NCBI RefSeq assembly: GCF_014192155.1 | Contig: NZ_JACHXO010000005.1 | Location: forward strand, 310,001 to 374,000 | From: Roseateles terrae | Lineage (GTDB): Bacteria; Pseudomonadota; Gammaproteobacteria; Burkholderiales; Burkholderiaceae_C | Reading direction: 5' to 3' | DNA: 64,000 bases | Part shown: positions 11,019 to 19,871 of the stretch, one piece after another | Layout of the letters: each line of letters begins with the position of its first letter | Numbering within the stretch: position 1 is the stretch's first letter | Notes under the pieces: model-generated | The model's input: the letters and a program-made list of their open reading frames with translations, nothing else | What the model was told of the DNA's origin: nothing | Databases searched by the model: none | Made by a program: the position numbers and the translations under genes

Positions 11019-11509
11019 GCGTCACCCTTCTTGGTCACCCACTTCGTGCTGGAGGCGATGGGGCAGCTGATCTGCCAGCCGCTCGGCGCCGGCGAGGCGA
11101 TGGCAGTTCCCTTCGCGTCGGCCTGGTTGATCGTGTAAGAGAAGCCCGACACATTGCCGCTGCCGGTAGCGGTAATCAAATAGGTGGTGGCCGTCAGGTT
11201 GCCGGCCGTGCAGCTGATGGTGAACCTGCCCACCGTCTGGCTGGTCAGGCAGGGCGGGCTGGCGGTGGTGCCGACCGCCTGGTAGGTGCGGTAGTCCTGG
11301 TAGTACCGCTCCATGTCCGCACGGACATTCGTCAGGCCGGTCACGGCGTCGGTCACCGAGCCGCGGATGACGTAGTCCCGGTAGGCCGGCAGCGCCACCG
11401 CCACCAGCACGCCAATGATGGCCACCACGATCATCAGTTCGATGAGGGTGAAACCTTGCTGACCATTCTTTGTCAGACGCTTGATCTTGCTTTGTAGAGT
11501 CCCAGCCAT
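11009..11509 (-). CDS. pilE: PilE-type pilin
   Basis: 166 residues and the first gene of the operon. The signal junction G19/F20 precedes [20 protein letters not shown], with Glu at mature position 5 (E24). Cysteines near the C-terminus (SCPIASS and a final DACS) could form the pilin disulfide loop. A good ribosome site (CAGGAGTG) lies just before the ATG. PilE at the head of fimT-pilVWX-pilY1 is usually a minor pilin, with the major pilin PilA encoded elsewhere. From sequence alone it could also be a major subunit. Confidence 0.87.
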   Translation of the reverse strand: MAGTLQSKIKRLTKNGQQGFTLIELMIVVAIIGVLVAVALPAYRDYVIRGSVTDAVTGLTNVRADMERYYQDYRTYQAVGTTASPPCLTSQTVGRFTISCTAGNLTATTYLITATGSGNVSGFSYTINQADAKGTAIASPAPSGWQISCPIASSTKWVTKKGDACS

Positions 11510-11806
11510 TTATCACTCCTGTTTGCCGAAATTATCGATAGCGCCACCGAGAAGGCGAGGCCGCTCATCGCGCCTCGGATTCCGCCCGTCTTGTGACGCT
11601 CCTGAAATGTGAACTTCGTCACACCTGTGCCGGCGCCAGGGGCGGCAAGTCCCGTACAACCTGCCGGTGCCCCTGCGGCGCTCGTCAATAGCCTGGGGCG
11701 AACTGTCGCAATTCCTCATCGCCCCAGATGAGCTCCGGCATCAATCCGGGCTTTACCCTATGATCCCGGCTCCCGGTCGGACGCTCGCCCGCCGAACTCA
11801 CTGACA
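11510..11806. other. Divergent intergenic region between pilE and mlaF
   Basis: 297 bp with no credible ORF. It must carry promoters for the pilin operon (minus) and the mla operon (plus). A GATAAT-like hexamer lies about 20 bp before the pilE ATG on the minus strand, but I see no good -35. I checked for a sigma-54 GG-N10-GC pattern upstream of pilE and found none. Confidence 0.5.
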
Positions 11807-12652
11807 ATGGCATTCACCGATCCCCATCCCACCACTCCAGCCGGTCCTCTGATTGAAGTTAGGGATGTGACCTGCGGATATGCAGATCGCATCATCCTGA
11901 GCAACGTCAATCTGAGCCTTGCCCGCGGCAAGGTGTTGGCGCTGATCGGCTCGTCCGGCGGCGGCAAGACCACATTGCTGCGGCTGCTGACGCGTCAGCT
12001 CAAGCCGGTCTCCGGCCAGGTGCTCTTCGACGGACAGGACCTGGCGCCGATGAACCAGGAGCAGCTCTACGCCCAGCGACGCCGCATGGGCATGCTGTTC
12101 CAGTTCGGTGCGCTGTTCAGCGACCTCAGCGTGTTCGAAAACGTGGCCTTCCCGCTGCGGGAACACACCCGTTTGTCGGAGCCCATGATTCGTGACCTGG
12201 TGCTGATGAAGCTCAATGCCGTCGGTCTGCGGGGCGCCCGGGACCTGATGCCCAACGAGATTTCCGGCGGCATGGCCCGCCGCGTGGCGCTGGCCCGTGC
12301 CATCGCCCTGGATCCGGACCTGGTGCTGTACGACGAACCGTTCGCCGGGCTGGACCCGATCTCCCTGGGCGTCACCGCCCGGCTGATCCGCGACCTGAAC
12401 GACGCCCTGGGCCTGACCAGCGTGATCGTCACCCACGACCTCCACGAAACCTTCGCCATCGCCGATCACGTGGTCATGGTGGCCAACGGCGGCGTGGTCG
12501 CCCAGGGCACCCCTGAAGAACTCAAGGCCAGCACCGACCCGCTGGTGCGGCAGTTCGTCAATGCCCAGTCGGACGGCCCGGTGCGTTTCCACCAGCCCGC
12601 TCCCACGATGCACGACGATTTCGGACTGCCCGACCCCGAGGAGGCCGCATGA
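11807..12652 (+). CDS. mlaF: Phospholipid ABC transporter ATP-binding protein MlaF
   Basis: 281-residue ABC ATPase. Walker A is GSSGGGKTT (about residues 48-56), the signature is ISGGMARR, and Walker B runs LVLYDEPFAGLDP. The Mla system moves phospholipids between outer and inner membranes and keeps the outer leaflet free of phospholipid. The gene heads mlaF-E-D-A-C-B and overlaps mlaE by 4 bp (ATGA). The ~40-residue C-terminal tail after LVRQFVNAQ resembles other MlaF proteins. Confidence 0.95.
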   Translation: MAFTDPHPTTPAGPLIEVRDVTCGYADRIILSNVNLSLARGKVLALIGSSGGGKTTLLRLLTRQLKPVSGQVLFDGQDLAPMNQEQLYAQRRRMGMLFQFGALFSDLSVFENVAFPLREHTRLSEPMIRDLVLMKLNAVGLRGARDLMPNEISGGMARRVALARAIALDPDLVLYDEPFAGLDPISLGVTARLIRDLNDALGLTSVIVTHDLHETFAIADHVVMVANGGVVAQGTPEELKASTDPLVRQFVNAQSDGPVRFHQPAPTMHDDFGLPDPEEAA

Positions 12653-13437
12653 ATGCAGTGACCAACATGGCCGCCTCCGTGGGTCGCGGCCTGCGGCTGA
12701 AGCTGGTGGACTGGGGCGCTGCCACCCGTCTGCTGGGCCTGCTGCTCCTCGGCCTGGGGGGCTGCCTGCGCCGCTTTGTGCTGGTGCGTGAACAGGTGTT
12801 CTATCTGGGCAACCGGTCGCTGTCGATCATCGGCGTGTCCGGGCTGTTCGTCGGTTTCGTGCTGGCCCTGCAGGGCTACTACACGCTGCAGCGTTACGGC
12901 TCTGCCGAAGCCGTGGGTCTGCTGGTGGCCTTGAGCCTGGTGCGGGAGCTGGGCCCGGTCGTGGCGGCGCTGCTGTTCGCCGGTCGCGCGGGCACCTCGC
13001 TGACCGCGGAAATCGGCCTGATGAAGTCGGATGAAGTGCTCACCGCCATGGAGATGATGGCGGTCGACCCCATCCAGCGGGTGCTGGCGCCCCGGTTTTG
13101 GGGCGGTTTCATCGCCATGCCCCTGCTCGCGGCCGTCTTCTCGGCGGTGGGGATTGTGGGTGGCTGGCTGGTGGCCGTGCCGCTGATCGGCGTGGATTCG
13201 GGTTCGTTCTGGTCGCAGATGCAGGGCGGTGTGGACGTCTTCGCCGATGTGGGCAACGGCGTCATCAAGAGCGTGGTGTTCGGCATCACCGTCAGCTTTG
13301 TAGCGCTGCTGCAGGGCTACACCTGCAAGCCGACGCCTGAAGGCGTGTCCGCAGCGACCACCCGCACGGTGGTGATGTCGTCCCTGGCCGTGCTGGCCCT
13401 GGACTTCATGCTGACCGCGATGATGTTCTCGATCTGA
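12649..13437 (+). CDS. mlaE: Phospholipid ABC transporter permease MlaE
   Basis: 262 residues with several membrane segments and the MlaE permease signatures LVRELGPVVAALLFAGRAG and TAEIGLMKSDEVLTAMEMM. It forms the inner-membrane core of the Mla transporter with MlaF, MlaD and MlaB. It overlaps mlaF by 4 bp, indicating coupled translation. Length is normal for the family. Confidence 0.95.
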   Translation: MNAVTNMAASVGRGLRLKLVDWGAATRLLGLLLLGLGGCLRRFVLVREQVFYLGNRSLSIIGVSGLFVGFVLALQGYYTLQRYGSAEAVGLLVALSLVRELGPVVAALLFAGRAGTSLTAEIGLMKSDEVLTAMEMMAVDPIQRVLAPRFWGGFIAMPLLAAVFSAVGIVGGWLVAVPLIGVDSGSFWSQMQGGVDVFADVGNGVIKSVVFGITVSFVALLQGYTCKPTPEGVSAATTRTVVMSSLAVLALDFMLTAMMFSI

Positions 13438-13501
13438 GCGGCCTCCCGGGGCCGTTTGGTTGGTTTGAATTCGTTTGATTCGATTTGATCCGGAGTTGCA
13501 G

Positions 13502-13978
13502 ATGCAATCCTCTCGTTATGACGCCTGGGTGGGCTTCTTTGTGCTGATCGGCGCTGCGGCGCTGCTGTTCCTGGCGCTGAAGGCCGGCAATCTGCTCAGC
13601 CTGAACCTGGAAGACACCTACACCGTCACCGCGAAGTTCGACAACATTGGCGGCTTGAAGCCCCGGGCGGCGGTCAAGAGCGCCGGCGTGGTGGTCGGCC
13701 GTGTCGACTCGATCAGCTTCGATGACAAGAGCTTCCAGGCCCGCGTGGTGCTGAAGCTGAACCAGGGCGTGGCCTTCCCGAAGGACAGCTCCGCCAAGAT
13801 CCTGACCTCCGGCCTGCTGGGGGAACAGTACATCGGCCTGGAGCCGGGTGCTGACGAGAAGAACCTCGCCGCTGGCGACATGATCAAGCAGACCCAGTCC
13901 GCGGTCGTGCTGGAAAACCTCATTGGCCAGTTCCTCTACAACAAGGCGGCCGATGCTTCCTCGGGAGAGAACAAATGA
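13502..13978 (+). CDS. mlaD: Outer-membrane lipid asymmetry protein MlaD (MCE domain)
   Basis: 158 residues from the ATG at 13502. An upstream in-frame start at 13475 is possible, but the later ATG gives the usual short cytoplasmic N-terminus (MQSSRYDAWVGFFVLIG) before one transmembrane helix, with GGAG about 8 bases upstream. The MCE domain follows, with FDNIGGLKPRAAVKSAGVVVG and the hydrophobic loop segment SGLLGEQYIGLEPG. MlaD forms a hexameric lipid channel in the periplasm. It overlaps mlaA by 4 bp. Confidence 0.93.
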   Translation: MQSSRYDAWVGFFVLIGAAALLFLALKAGNLLSLNLEDTYTVTAKFDNIGGLKPRAAVKSAGVVVGRVDSISFDDKSFQARVVLKLNQGVAFPKDSSAKILTSGLLGEQYIGLEPGADEKNLAAGDMIKQTQSAVVLENLIGQFLYNKAADASSGENK

Positions 13979-15123
13979 CAAACATCGCCACGTCCCGCCT
14001 GCGTGCCGGGCTGCTGAGCGCTGCGCTGCTGGCCACCCTGGCCGGGCAGTCGGCGCAGGCGGCCGAGGTGCACGCCTCGGCTGATCAGGAACACGCCCTG
14101 GCGGCCAGCACCGAACCCGGCGATGGCGTGTCGGAAGGCCGGGCTGCTTCGGCCTCGGCAGGGGCTGATGCTGCGTCTGCAGCCGCCGCTGCGGCCAGCG
14201 AGGCTGCGCCGGCTGGTGCTGCCAGTGCGGCTGCGCCGGCTGAGGCTGCCAGCGCGGCTGCGCCAGCTGAAGCTGCCAGCGCGGCTGCGCCAGCTGAGGC
14301 TGCCAGCGCCGCAGCACCCGCTGCGGCAGCGGAACCGGCCAGCGCCGCGAGCGCGGCCACCGTGGGTGACACCCAGGTCCCCGCGGCCGCCGGGCAGGCC
14401 GGTCAGGCGGCGCAGGCCACCGAGGCACCGGATCCCACCCAGCCGAATCCACGCGTGCGAAATCGCCAGGACCCCTGGGAGCGCTGGAACCGCAAGGTGT
14501 TCAACTTCAACGAGAAGGTGGACGAGAACGTGCTGCGTCCGGTCGCCACGGCCTACAGCAACATTGTTCCGTCGCCGGCCCGCCAGGCCGTGGACAACTT
14601 CTTCGGCAACTTCTCGGACGCCTGGTCCGCCGTCAACCTGTTCCTGCAGGGGCGCTTCAAGACCGGCGCCCAGCAGACGATGCGGGTGGCCGTCAACAGC
14701 GTGCTGGGTCTGGGTGGCCTGATCGACATCGCCACGCCCTCGGGCCTGGACAAGACCACCGAAGACCTGGGCCGCACGCTGGGTTACTGGGGAGTGAAGA
14801 CCGGACCGTACATCGTCTGGCCGCTGCTCGGCCCGTCGTCGCTGCGTGATTCGGTGGCGCTGCCCGCCAATATCTACTATTCGCCCGCGTATCTCTTTGA
14901 AGAAGGCGAATACAAGTTCGGCATTTCGGCGCTGCAGATCATCAACACGAGAGCGGGCCTTCTGAAGGTCACCGACATGCTCGACGGTATCGCCCTCGAC
15001 AAATACACCTTCGTGCGAGATGCCTATCTCCAGCGTCGCAACATCAAAGCGCACTCCAGCGCCGATGATGAGGAAGACGACTACGAAGTCATCACACCGG
15101 AAGAGAAACCCGCCGCCCGCTGA
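13975..15123 (+). CDS. mlaA: MlaA/VacJ-family protein with Ala-rich linker, no lipobox
   Basis: 382 residues. The MlaA domain fills the C-terminal ~240 residues (DPWERWNRKVFNFNEKVDE, LRPVATAYSNIVP, NSVLGLGGLIDIATPSG, WPLLGPSSLRDSV). MlaA normally is an outer-membrane lipoprotein that extracts mislocalised phospholipids. Here the N-terminus looks like an ordinary Sec signal (LLSAALLATLAGQSAQA) with no cysteine in the first ~100 residues. About 110 residues of Ala/Pro/Glu/Ser-rich sequence with 9-residue tandem repeats then precede the domain. The 4-bp overlap with mlaD fixes the start, so a missed lipobox upstream is unlikely. The family call is firm; the anchoring mode is inferred. Confidence 0.92.
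   Translation: MTNIATSRLRAGLLSAALLATLAGQSAQAAEVHASADQEHALAASTEPGDGVSEGRAASASAGADAASAAAAAASEAAPAGAASAAAPAEAASAAAPAEAASAAAPAEAASAAAPAAAAEPASAASAATVGDTQVPAAAGQAGQAAQATEAPDPTQPNPRVRNRQDPWERWNRKVFNFNEKVDENVLRPVATAYSNIVPSPARQAVDNFFGNFSDAWSAVNLFLQGRFKTGAQQTMRVAVNSVLGLGGLIDIATPSGLDKTTEDLGRTLGYWGVKTGPYIVWPLLGPSSLRDSVALPANIYYSPAYLFEEGEYKFGISALQIINTRAGLLKVTDMLDGIALDKYTFVRDAYLQRRNIKAHSSADDEEDDYEVITPEEKPAAR
14218..14325 (+). repeat. 27-bp in-frame tandem repeat in mlaA
   Basis: Four tandem 27-bp units (14218, 14245, 14272, 14299). The first three are near identical and the fourth is diverged. They encode AASAAAPAE repeats in the linker between the signal peptide and the MlaA domain. Confidence 0.9.
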
Positions 15124-15200
15124 GTGGCACCTCCTCCGGTCTACCCATTCGGGACCTGGCGCGTTGTAGCCCTGTCCCTGCCAAACGAGAAAGGACAAGC

Positions 15201-15845
15201 ATGATTTCCACCAAACGACTGCTGCTGAAGCTGGCCCTGTCCGTGGCCGCCGTGAGCCCGCTGGCTGCGTTGGCTGCTGATGCCAGCGCACCGGACCAAC
15301 TGATCCGCCAGCTCTCCATCGAGACGCTGGAGGCGGTCAAGGGCGACAAGGCCATCCAGGGTGGCGACGTCAACAAGATCATGCAGCTGGTCGACACCAA
15401 GGTCATGCCGCATGTGGACTTTCAGCGCATCACCTCGTCGGCGGTCGGCCGCTTCTGGCGCCAGGCCTCGCCGGAGCAGAAGCAGCGTCTGCAGGACGAG
15501 TTCAAGACCCTGCTGGTGCGCACCTATGCCGGCGCCCTGACCCAGGTGCGGGACCAGACCATCGCGCTGAAGCCGCTGCGCGCCGCAGCGGAAGACACCG
15601 AAGTGGTCGTCAAGACTGAAATTCGCGGCCCGGGTCGTGATCCGATCCAGCTGGACTACCGTCTGGAGAAGACCGACGGCGGCTGGAAGATCTACGACGT
15701 CAACGTGCTGGGCATCTGGTTGGCGGACCAGTACCGCAACAGCTTTGCCCAGGAAATCAATGCCAACGGCATCGATGGCCTGATCAAGGCGCTGGCCGAG
15801 CGCAACGCTGCCAAGCCGGCCGCCTCGGCCCCCAAGAAGGGCTGA
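15201..15845 (+). CDS. mlaC: Periplasmic phospholipid-binding protein MlaC
   Basis: 214 residues with a Sec signal (LLLKLALSVAAVSPLAALAA, cleavage after ALA). MlaC-type body: LIRQLSIETLEAVKG, KVMPHVDFQRITSSAVGRFW, LLVRTYAGALTQ, YRLEKTDGGWKIYDVNVLGI. MlaC shuttles phospholipid between MlaA at the outer membrane and MlaD. A ribosome site (GAAAGGA) lies about 8 bp upstream. It is 77 bp after mlaA and 4 bp before mlaB. Confidence 0.94.
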   Translation: MISTKRLLLKLALSVAAVSPLAALAADASAPDQLIRQLSIETLEAVKGDKAIQGGDVNKIMQLVDTKVMPHVDFQRITSSAVGRFWRQASPEQKQRLQDEFKTLLVRTYAGALTQVRDQTIALKPLRAAAEDTEVVVKTEIRGPGRDPIQLDYRLEKTDGGWKIYDVNVLGIWLADQYRNSFAQEINANGIDGLIKALAERNAAKPAASAPKKG

Positions 15846-15849
15846 TGCC

Positions 15850-16185
15850 ATGCTGAAGCTGCCTGCCCGCCTGCGCATGGACAACGTCCCGCAGGTCTGG
15901 GCTCAGCTCGAAGGGGCCTTGCGGGCGGAGCTGGCGCAGGTCGGCAATGCGGCGGGACGTTCGGTCAGCCTCGATGCCAGCGGCCTGAACGACTTCGACT
16001 CCGCCGCCCTCAGCCTGCTGCTGAGTGCCCTGCGCATGTGCGGTCAGAACGGCTGGCAGCTGGAACTCCTGCAGCCGCCGAAGCAGCTGCGGGAACTGGC
16101 ACGGGTGTATGGACTGGAGTCGCTCTTCTGGGCGGATGCGGCCGTCACGGCGCAGTCCTCCGCGGCAGCGGCGCTGCCGGTCTGA
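15850..16185 (+). CDS. mlaB: STAS-domain protein MlaB
   Basis: 111 residues forming one STAS domain. The key segment is LDASGLNDFDSAALSLLLSA, with the conserved Asp-Ser at the end of the strand-helix turn. MlaB binds MlaF and is needed for transporter activity. It is the last gene of the mla operon and is followed directly by a hairpin terminator. Confidence 0.9.
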   Translation: MLKLPARLRMDNVPQVWAQLEGALRAELAQVGNAAGRSVSLDASGLNDFDSAALSLLLSALRMCGQNGWQLELLQPPKQLRELARVYGLESLFWADAAVTAQSSAAAALPV

Positions 16186-16205
16186 CCTTTCCGCACCCCC
16201 ACGAA

Positions 16206-16229
16206 AAAACCGGGCCTTGGCCCGGTTTT
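16206..16229 (+). terminator. Rho-independent terminator after mlaB
   Basis: An 11-bp stem (16206-16216 with 16219-16229) in which the A-run of the left arm pairs with the T-run of the right arm. A further T-rich stretch follows. It can also serve the converging hexR gene. Confidence 0.88.
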
Positions 16230-16230
16230 G

Positions 16231-16271
16231 TTTTGTCCGCCCGTTTTGTCCGCCGTTTTGTCCGCCGTTTT
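16231..16271. repeat. Short TTTTGTCCGCC tandem repeat
   Basis: Directly after the mlaB terminator the unit TTTTGTCCGCC(C)G occurs three times (starts 16231, 16244, 16256) and a fourth TTTTG ends in a G-run. It reads like slippage copies of the terminator T-run with its GTCCGCC flank. No function is evident. Confidence 0.75.
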
Positions 16272-16307
16272 GGGGGGGCGCTGTGTGCGTCCCTGGCGCT
16301 CAGATCC

Positions 16308-17174
16308 TCACTGCGCGTAGCGCTTGCTCCGCAGGTTCTTCTTGATCTCCTGCAGCATCGGCCGCAGGTTCTCACCCAGGCGCAGCGCCACGCCGGTGGT
16401 CAGCACGTCCACCACCACCAGGTGCAACAGGCGCGACACCATCGGGCTGTAGCGGTCGTAATCCTCCGGATGGTCCACCGCCAGCAGCACCTGTCCGGGC
16501 AGCTGGCCCATCTGCGCCAGCGGGGAACCGCTCGCGGTGATGATGATGGTGGTGGCGCCCTTCTTGCGGGCGATCTCGGCGGCATCCATCAGGTCGCGGC
16601 TTCGACCTGAGTTGGAGATGATCACCGCGCAATCGCCCGGGCCCAGCATGGTGGCGCTCATCAGCTGGATGTGGCCATCGCTGCAGGCGAAAGTGTTCAC
16701 CCCGAGCCGGAAGAACTTGTGCTGCGCATCCATCGCCACGATGCCGGAGTTGCCGACGCCGTAGAACTCTATGCGCTTGTGCTCCCGACCGGCTTGCGTC
16801 AGCGCCAGGATGGCCCTCTCGAAGGCATGGCTGGCGGCGTCGTTGCGGTAGTGCAGCAGCGCGGCCACCGCGTTGTCCACCACCTTGACGATCAGGTCGC
16901 CCGGCTTGTCGTCTTCATCCACCGCGCGGTGCACGAAGGGCACGCCTTCATTGACGCTGCCGGCCAGCTTCAACTTGAAGTCAGCCAGGCCGTCATAACC
17001 GACGCTGCGGCAGAACCGCACCACCGTGGGCTTGCTCACATGCGACCGGTCGGCCAGCTCGCTGACCGGCAGGTTGGCAAAGGCCCTGGGATCCGCCAGC
17101 AGCAGCTTGGCCACCCGCTGTTCCGCGGGCGGCAGGGCGGGCAGGGCCGCCTTGATGCGTTCCAGCATGCTCAT
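16308..17174 (-). CDS. hexR: RpiR-family transcriptional regulator, HexR-like
   Basis: 288 residues from the ATG at 17174 (a second ATG is at 17168); the longer upstream frame reads through zwf. The N-terminal HTH_6 domain (PPAEQRVAKLLL; VSELADRSHVSKPTVVRFCR) is followed by a SIS sugar-phosphate domain (GVGNSGIVAMDAQHK; SNSGRSRDLMDAAE). HexR proteins repress central-carbon genes and are released by the glycolytic/Entner-Doudoroff intermediate KDPG. It lies 25 bp after zwf on the same strand, and a HexR-like operator sits in the zwf-tal gap, so autoregulation of zwf-hexR and control of tal-pgi are likely. The family is certain; the HexR name rests on context. Confidence 0.88.
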   Translation of the reverse strand: MSMLERIKAALPALPPAEQRVAKLLLADPRAFANLPVSELADRSHVSKPTVVRFCRSVGYDGLADFKLKLAGSVNEGVPFVHRAVDEDDKPGDLIVKVVDNAVAALLHYRNDAASHAFERAILALTQAGREHKRIEFYGVGNSGIVAMDAQHKFFRLGVNTFACSDGHIQLMSATMLGPGDCAVIISNSGRSRDLMDAAEIARKKGATTIIITASGSPLAQMGQLPGQVLLAVDHPEDYDRYSPMVSRLLHLVVVDVLTTGVALRLGENLRPMLQEIKKNLRSKRYAQ

Positions 17175-17199
17175 GAACGGCACTCGCGCAGGCAGGGAC

Positions 17200-18645
17200 T
17201 CAGCACTCTTCAATCCAGGAATGGCCGTCCCGCGCCACCAGGGCGCTGGCAGCCGGTGGGCCCCAGGTGCCGGCCACATAGTTGCGGGGGCCGGTGCTGT
17301 CGTTCTTCCAGTAGTTCAGGATCGGTTCGACCCACCTCCAGGCCTGTTCCTGTTCGTCGCTGCGGACGAAGAGGTTCAGACGCCCGGCAATCGCATCCAG
17401 CAACAGTCGCTCGTAAGCGCCGACGCGGTCGGCAGCGAAGGCCTTGTCGAAGTCCAGGTCCAGCGACACGGGGCTCAGGGCCTCGGTGCTGGAGCCACCC
17501 TTGACCGCCATCAACTGAAGCTCCAGGCCGTCCTCCGGCTGCAGCTTGATGATGAGCCGGTTGGGGCAGCTGCCGCCCGGGAAGATCGGGTGTGGCACCG
17601 GTCGGAAGTTGATGACAATCTGGGCGTCCCGCGCCGCCAGCCGCTTGCCGGTGCGCAGGTAGAAGGGCACGCCGGCCCAGCGCCAGTTCTGCACTTCGGT
17701 GCGCAGCGCCACAAAGGTTTCGGTATGGCTGCCGGGCGGCACCTTGCCTTCTTCCAGATAACCGGGCACCGACTTGCCGTCAGCCGTGCCGGCACGGTAC
17801 TGGCCCCGTACCACGTCGCGCGAGACGGTCTCCGGCGTGAACGGCTTCAGCGCCCGCAGCACCTTGAGCTTTTCGTCGCGGATCGCGTCGGCATCATTGC
17901 TGGAGGGCGCTTCCATGGCGATCATGGTGAGCAGCTGCAGCGCATGGTTCTGGATCATGTCGCGCAGGGCGCCAGTGCCGTCGTAGAACGGACCGCGCGT
18001 GCCCACGCCCAGCGACTCGGCCAGGGTGATCTGGATGTTGGAAATGCTTTCGCGGCGCCACAGCGGCTCGAACAGCGCATTGCCAAAACGCAGCGCCATC
18101 AGGTTCTGCACGGACGGCTTGCCCAGGTAATGGTCGATGCGAAAGGCCTGCGTCTCGTCGAAGACGCTGCGCACCACCCGGTTGATCTGCTGGGCGCTGG
18201 CCAGGTCGTGACCCAGCGGCTTTTCCAGCACCACGCGCACTTTCGGACCATTCAGGCCCGCCGCGCCCAGCTGCTCGCAGATCTGGGTGAACAGGTGCGG
18301 GCTGGTGGCGAGGTAGAGGACCGCGGTGTCGGCATTGCGCTCGCCGAGCCAGTCCTTCAGCCGGGAGTAGTGGTCCGGCTGGGAGAGGTCCATGCGCCGG
18401 TAATGCACCAGCGACGCGAAACGCTCGAATTCCTCGTCCGTGGGACGCTTGCCTTCTTCCACTTCGCGGAAACGCTCCTGGAGCCACTCGCGATAGCGCT
18501 CATCCGGCATCTCGTCACGGGCCACGGCCAGAATGCGGCCGTTCTCGGGCAGCTTGCCGTGGCGGAACGCCTGGAACAGGGCGGGCATGAGCTTTCGCCA
18601 GGTCAGGTCACCAGTGCCACCAAAAAAGACAAGATCGAAGGACAT
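17200..18645 (-). CDS. zwf: Glucose-6-phosphate 1-dehydrogenase
   Basis: 481 residues from the ATG at 18645; an upstream in-frame extension to 18852 is non-homologous. The nucleotide-binding motif is FFGGTGDLT at residues 7-15. The substrate site RIDHYLGK is at about 169-176 and EKPLGHD at about 141-147. It oxidises glucose-6-phosphate to 6-phosphogluconolactone, making NADPH. It is transcribed with hexR and diverges from tal-pgi. Confidence 0.97.
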   Translation of the reverse strand: MSFDLVFFGGTGDLTWRKLMPALFQAFRHGKLPENGRILAVARDEMPDERYREWLQERFREVEEGKRPTDEEFERFASLVHYRRMDLSQPDHYSRLKDWLGERNADTAVLYLATSPHLFTQICEQLGAAGLNGPKVRVVLEKPLGHDLASAQQINRVVRSVFDETQAFRIDHYLGKPSVQNLMALRFGNALFEPLWRRESISNIQITLAESLGVGTRGPFYDGTGALRDMIQNHALQLLTMIAMEAPSSNDADAIRDEKLKVLRALKPFTPETVSRDVVRGQYRAGTADGKSVPGYLEEGKVPPGSHTETFVALRTEVQNWRWAGVPFYLRTGKRLAARDAQIVINFRPVPHPIFPGGSCPNRLIIKLQPEDGLELQLMAVKGGSSTEALSPVSLDLDFDKAFAADRVGAYERLLLDAIAGRLNLFVRSDEQEQAWRWVEPILNYWKNDSTGPRNYVAGTWGPPAASALVARDGHSWIEEC

Positions 18646-18693
18646 GTGCGCGGCGCTCCCGCGAAGGAGCGCGATAGTTGGCTGACGTCTTGA

Positions 18694-18708
18694 TGTAACG
18701 AAGTTACC
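18694..18708. promoter_or_regulatory. Putative HexR operator between zwf and tal
   Basis: The 15-mer TGTAACGAAGTTACC contains the perfect inverted repeat GTAAC-GAA-GTTAC. It aligns without gaps to the published HexR consensus TGTAAT-WWW-ATTACA and differs mainly at the two inner and the last position. It lies 49 bp before the zwf start, in the shared promoter region. Confidence 0.75.
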
Positions 18709-18714
18709 GGAATT

Positions 18715-18743
18715 ATGATGCCGCAGTTTCTTCGGACGGTCAA
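18715..18743 (-). promoter_or_regulatory. Candidate zwf promoter
   Basis: On the minus strand TTGACC (18743-18738) is spaced 17 bp from CATCAT (18720-18715); an overlapping CATAAT lies 3 bp further downstream on that strand. The start point would fall at or in the HexR operator, fitting repression. This is a weak, consensus-based call. Confidence 0.4.
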
Positions 18744-18920
18744 TCCGCCTGAAGTCGTCCGTGCCCCCTCTGTAGAGGGCCCCCGACGACAACGGGCGAC
18801 GAGCGCTCGGGAAGCCTTCGGCACCGGTTCTAATACGGGGGCAATGGGGCAAGGCTCATGCCGCGCTCCGCTTCCGGCTTCAACCCACCGATTGTGACCG
18901 CCTCCGGGCGTCCCCACCCT

Positions 18921-19871
18921 ATGAACCAGCTCGAACAACTGAAGGCCCACACGACTGTGGTGGCCGACACCGGCAACTTCAAGCAACTGGCGCAATTCAC
19001 GCCGCGTGATGCCACGACGAATCCGTCGCTCATCCTGAAGGCCGTGCAGTCGCCCGACTATGCCCACCTGCTGGAAGACACGGTGGCTGCCAACAAGGCG
19101 GACACGCTGGACCTGATCGTCGACCGCGTCCTGGTGGCCTTCGGCCTGGAAATCCTGAAGGTGGTGCCGGGCCGTGTCTCCACCGAAGTGGACGCCCGCC
19201 TGAGCTTCGACACCGTGGCCACACTGGCCCGCGCCCGCCGCATCATGGCCCTGTACGAGGCCGCCGGTATCGGCCGCGACCGGGTGCTGATCAAGATTGC
19301 CTCCACCTGGGAAGGCATCCAGGCCGCCCGCGAGCTCGAGCGCGAAGGCATCCACTGCAACCTGACGCTGCTGTTCTCCTTCTGCCAGGCGGTCGCCTGC
19401 GGTGAATCCGGCATCCAGCTGATCTCCCCCTTCGTCGGGCGCATCTACGACTGGTACAAGAAGTCGGCCGGCAGCCAGTGGGACGAAGCCGCCAACGCCG
19501 GCGTGAACGACCCCGGCGTGAAGTCGGTGGCCGCCATCTACAACTACTTCAAGAAGCAGGGCATCGCCACCGAAGTGATGGGCGCCAGCTTCCGCAACAT
19601 CGGCCAGATCCAGGCCTTGGCCGGCTGCGACCTGCTGACCATCAGCCCCGACCTGCTGGCCCAGCTGCAAGCCTCCGACGCACCGCTGACCCAGGCGCTG
19701 GATGCCGACGCGGCCAAGGCCCTGGATTTGCCCAAGGTCTCCTTCAACGAAGCGGCCTTCCGCTTTGCCCTCAACCAGGATGCCATGGCCACTGAAAAAC
19801 TGGCCGAAGGCATCCGCCTGTTTGCCGCTGATGCCGGCAAGCTGGACCAGATGATCGAAAGCCTGCGATGA
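18921..19871 (+). CDS. tal: Transaldolase
   Basis: 316 residues from the ATG at 18921; an in-frame start at 18858 would add 21 non-homologous residues. The Schiff-base lysine is in [11 protein letters not shown] (K125). Other family motifs are [14 protein letters not shown] and [14 protein letters not shown]. It transfers dihydroxyacetone units in the non-oxidative pentose phosphate pathway. It overlaps pgi by 4 bp and diverges from zwf across the HexR operator, so pentose phosphate genes here are probably co-regulated. Confidence 0.97.
   Translation: MNQLEQLKAHTTVVADTGNFKQLAQFTPRDATTNPSLILKAVQSPDYAHLLEDTVAANKADTLDLIVDRVLVAFGLEILKVVPGRVSTEVDARLSFDTVATLARARRIMALYEAAGIGRDRVLIKIASTWEGIQAARELEREGIHCNLTLLFSFCQAVACGESGIQLISPFVGRIYDWYKKSAGSQWDEAANAGVNDPGVKSVAAIYNYFKKQGIATEVMGASFRNIGQIQALAGCDLLTISPDLLAQLQASDAPLTQALDADAAKALDLPKVSFNEAAFRFALNQDAMATEKLAEGIRLFAADAGKLDQMIESLR

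Noticed and set aside
11510-11806. Sigma-54 promoter before pilE
   Set aside because: I looked for GG-N10-GC on the minus strand and found no correctly spaced match.
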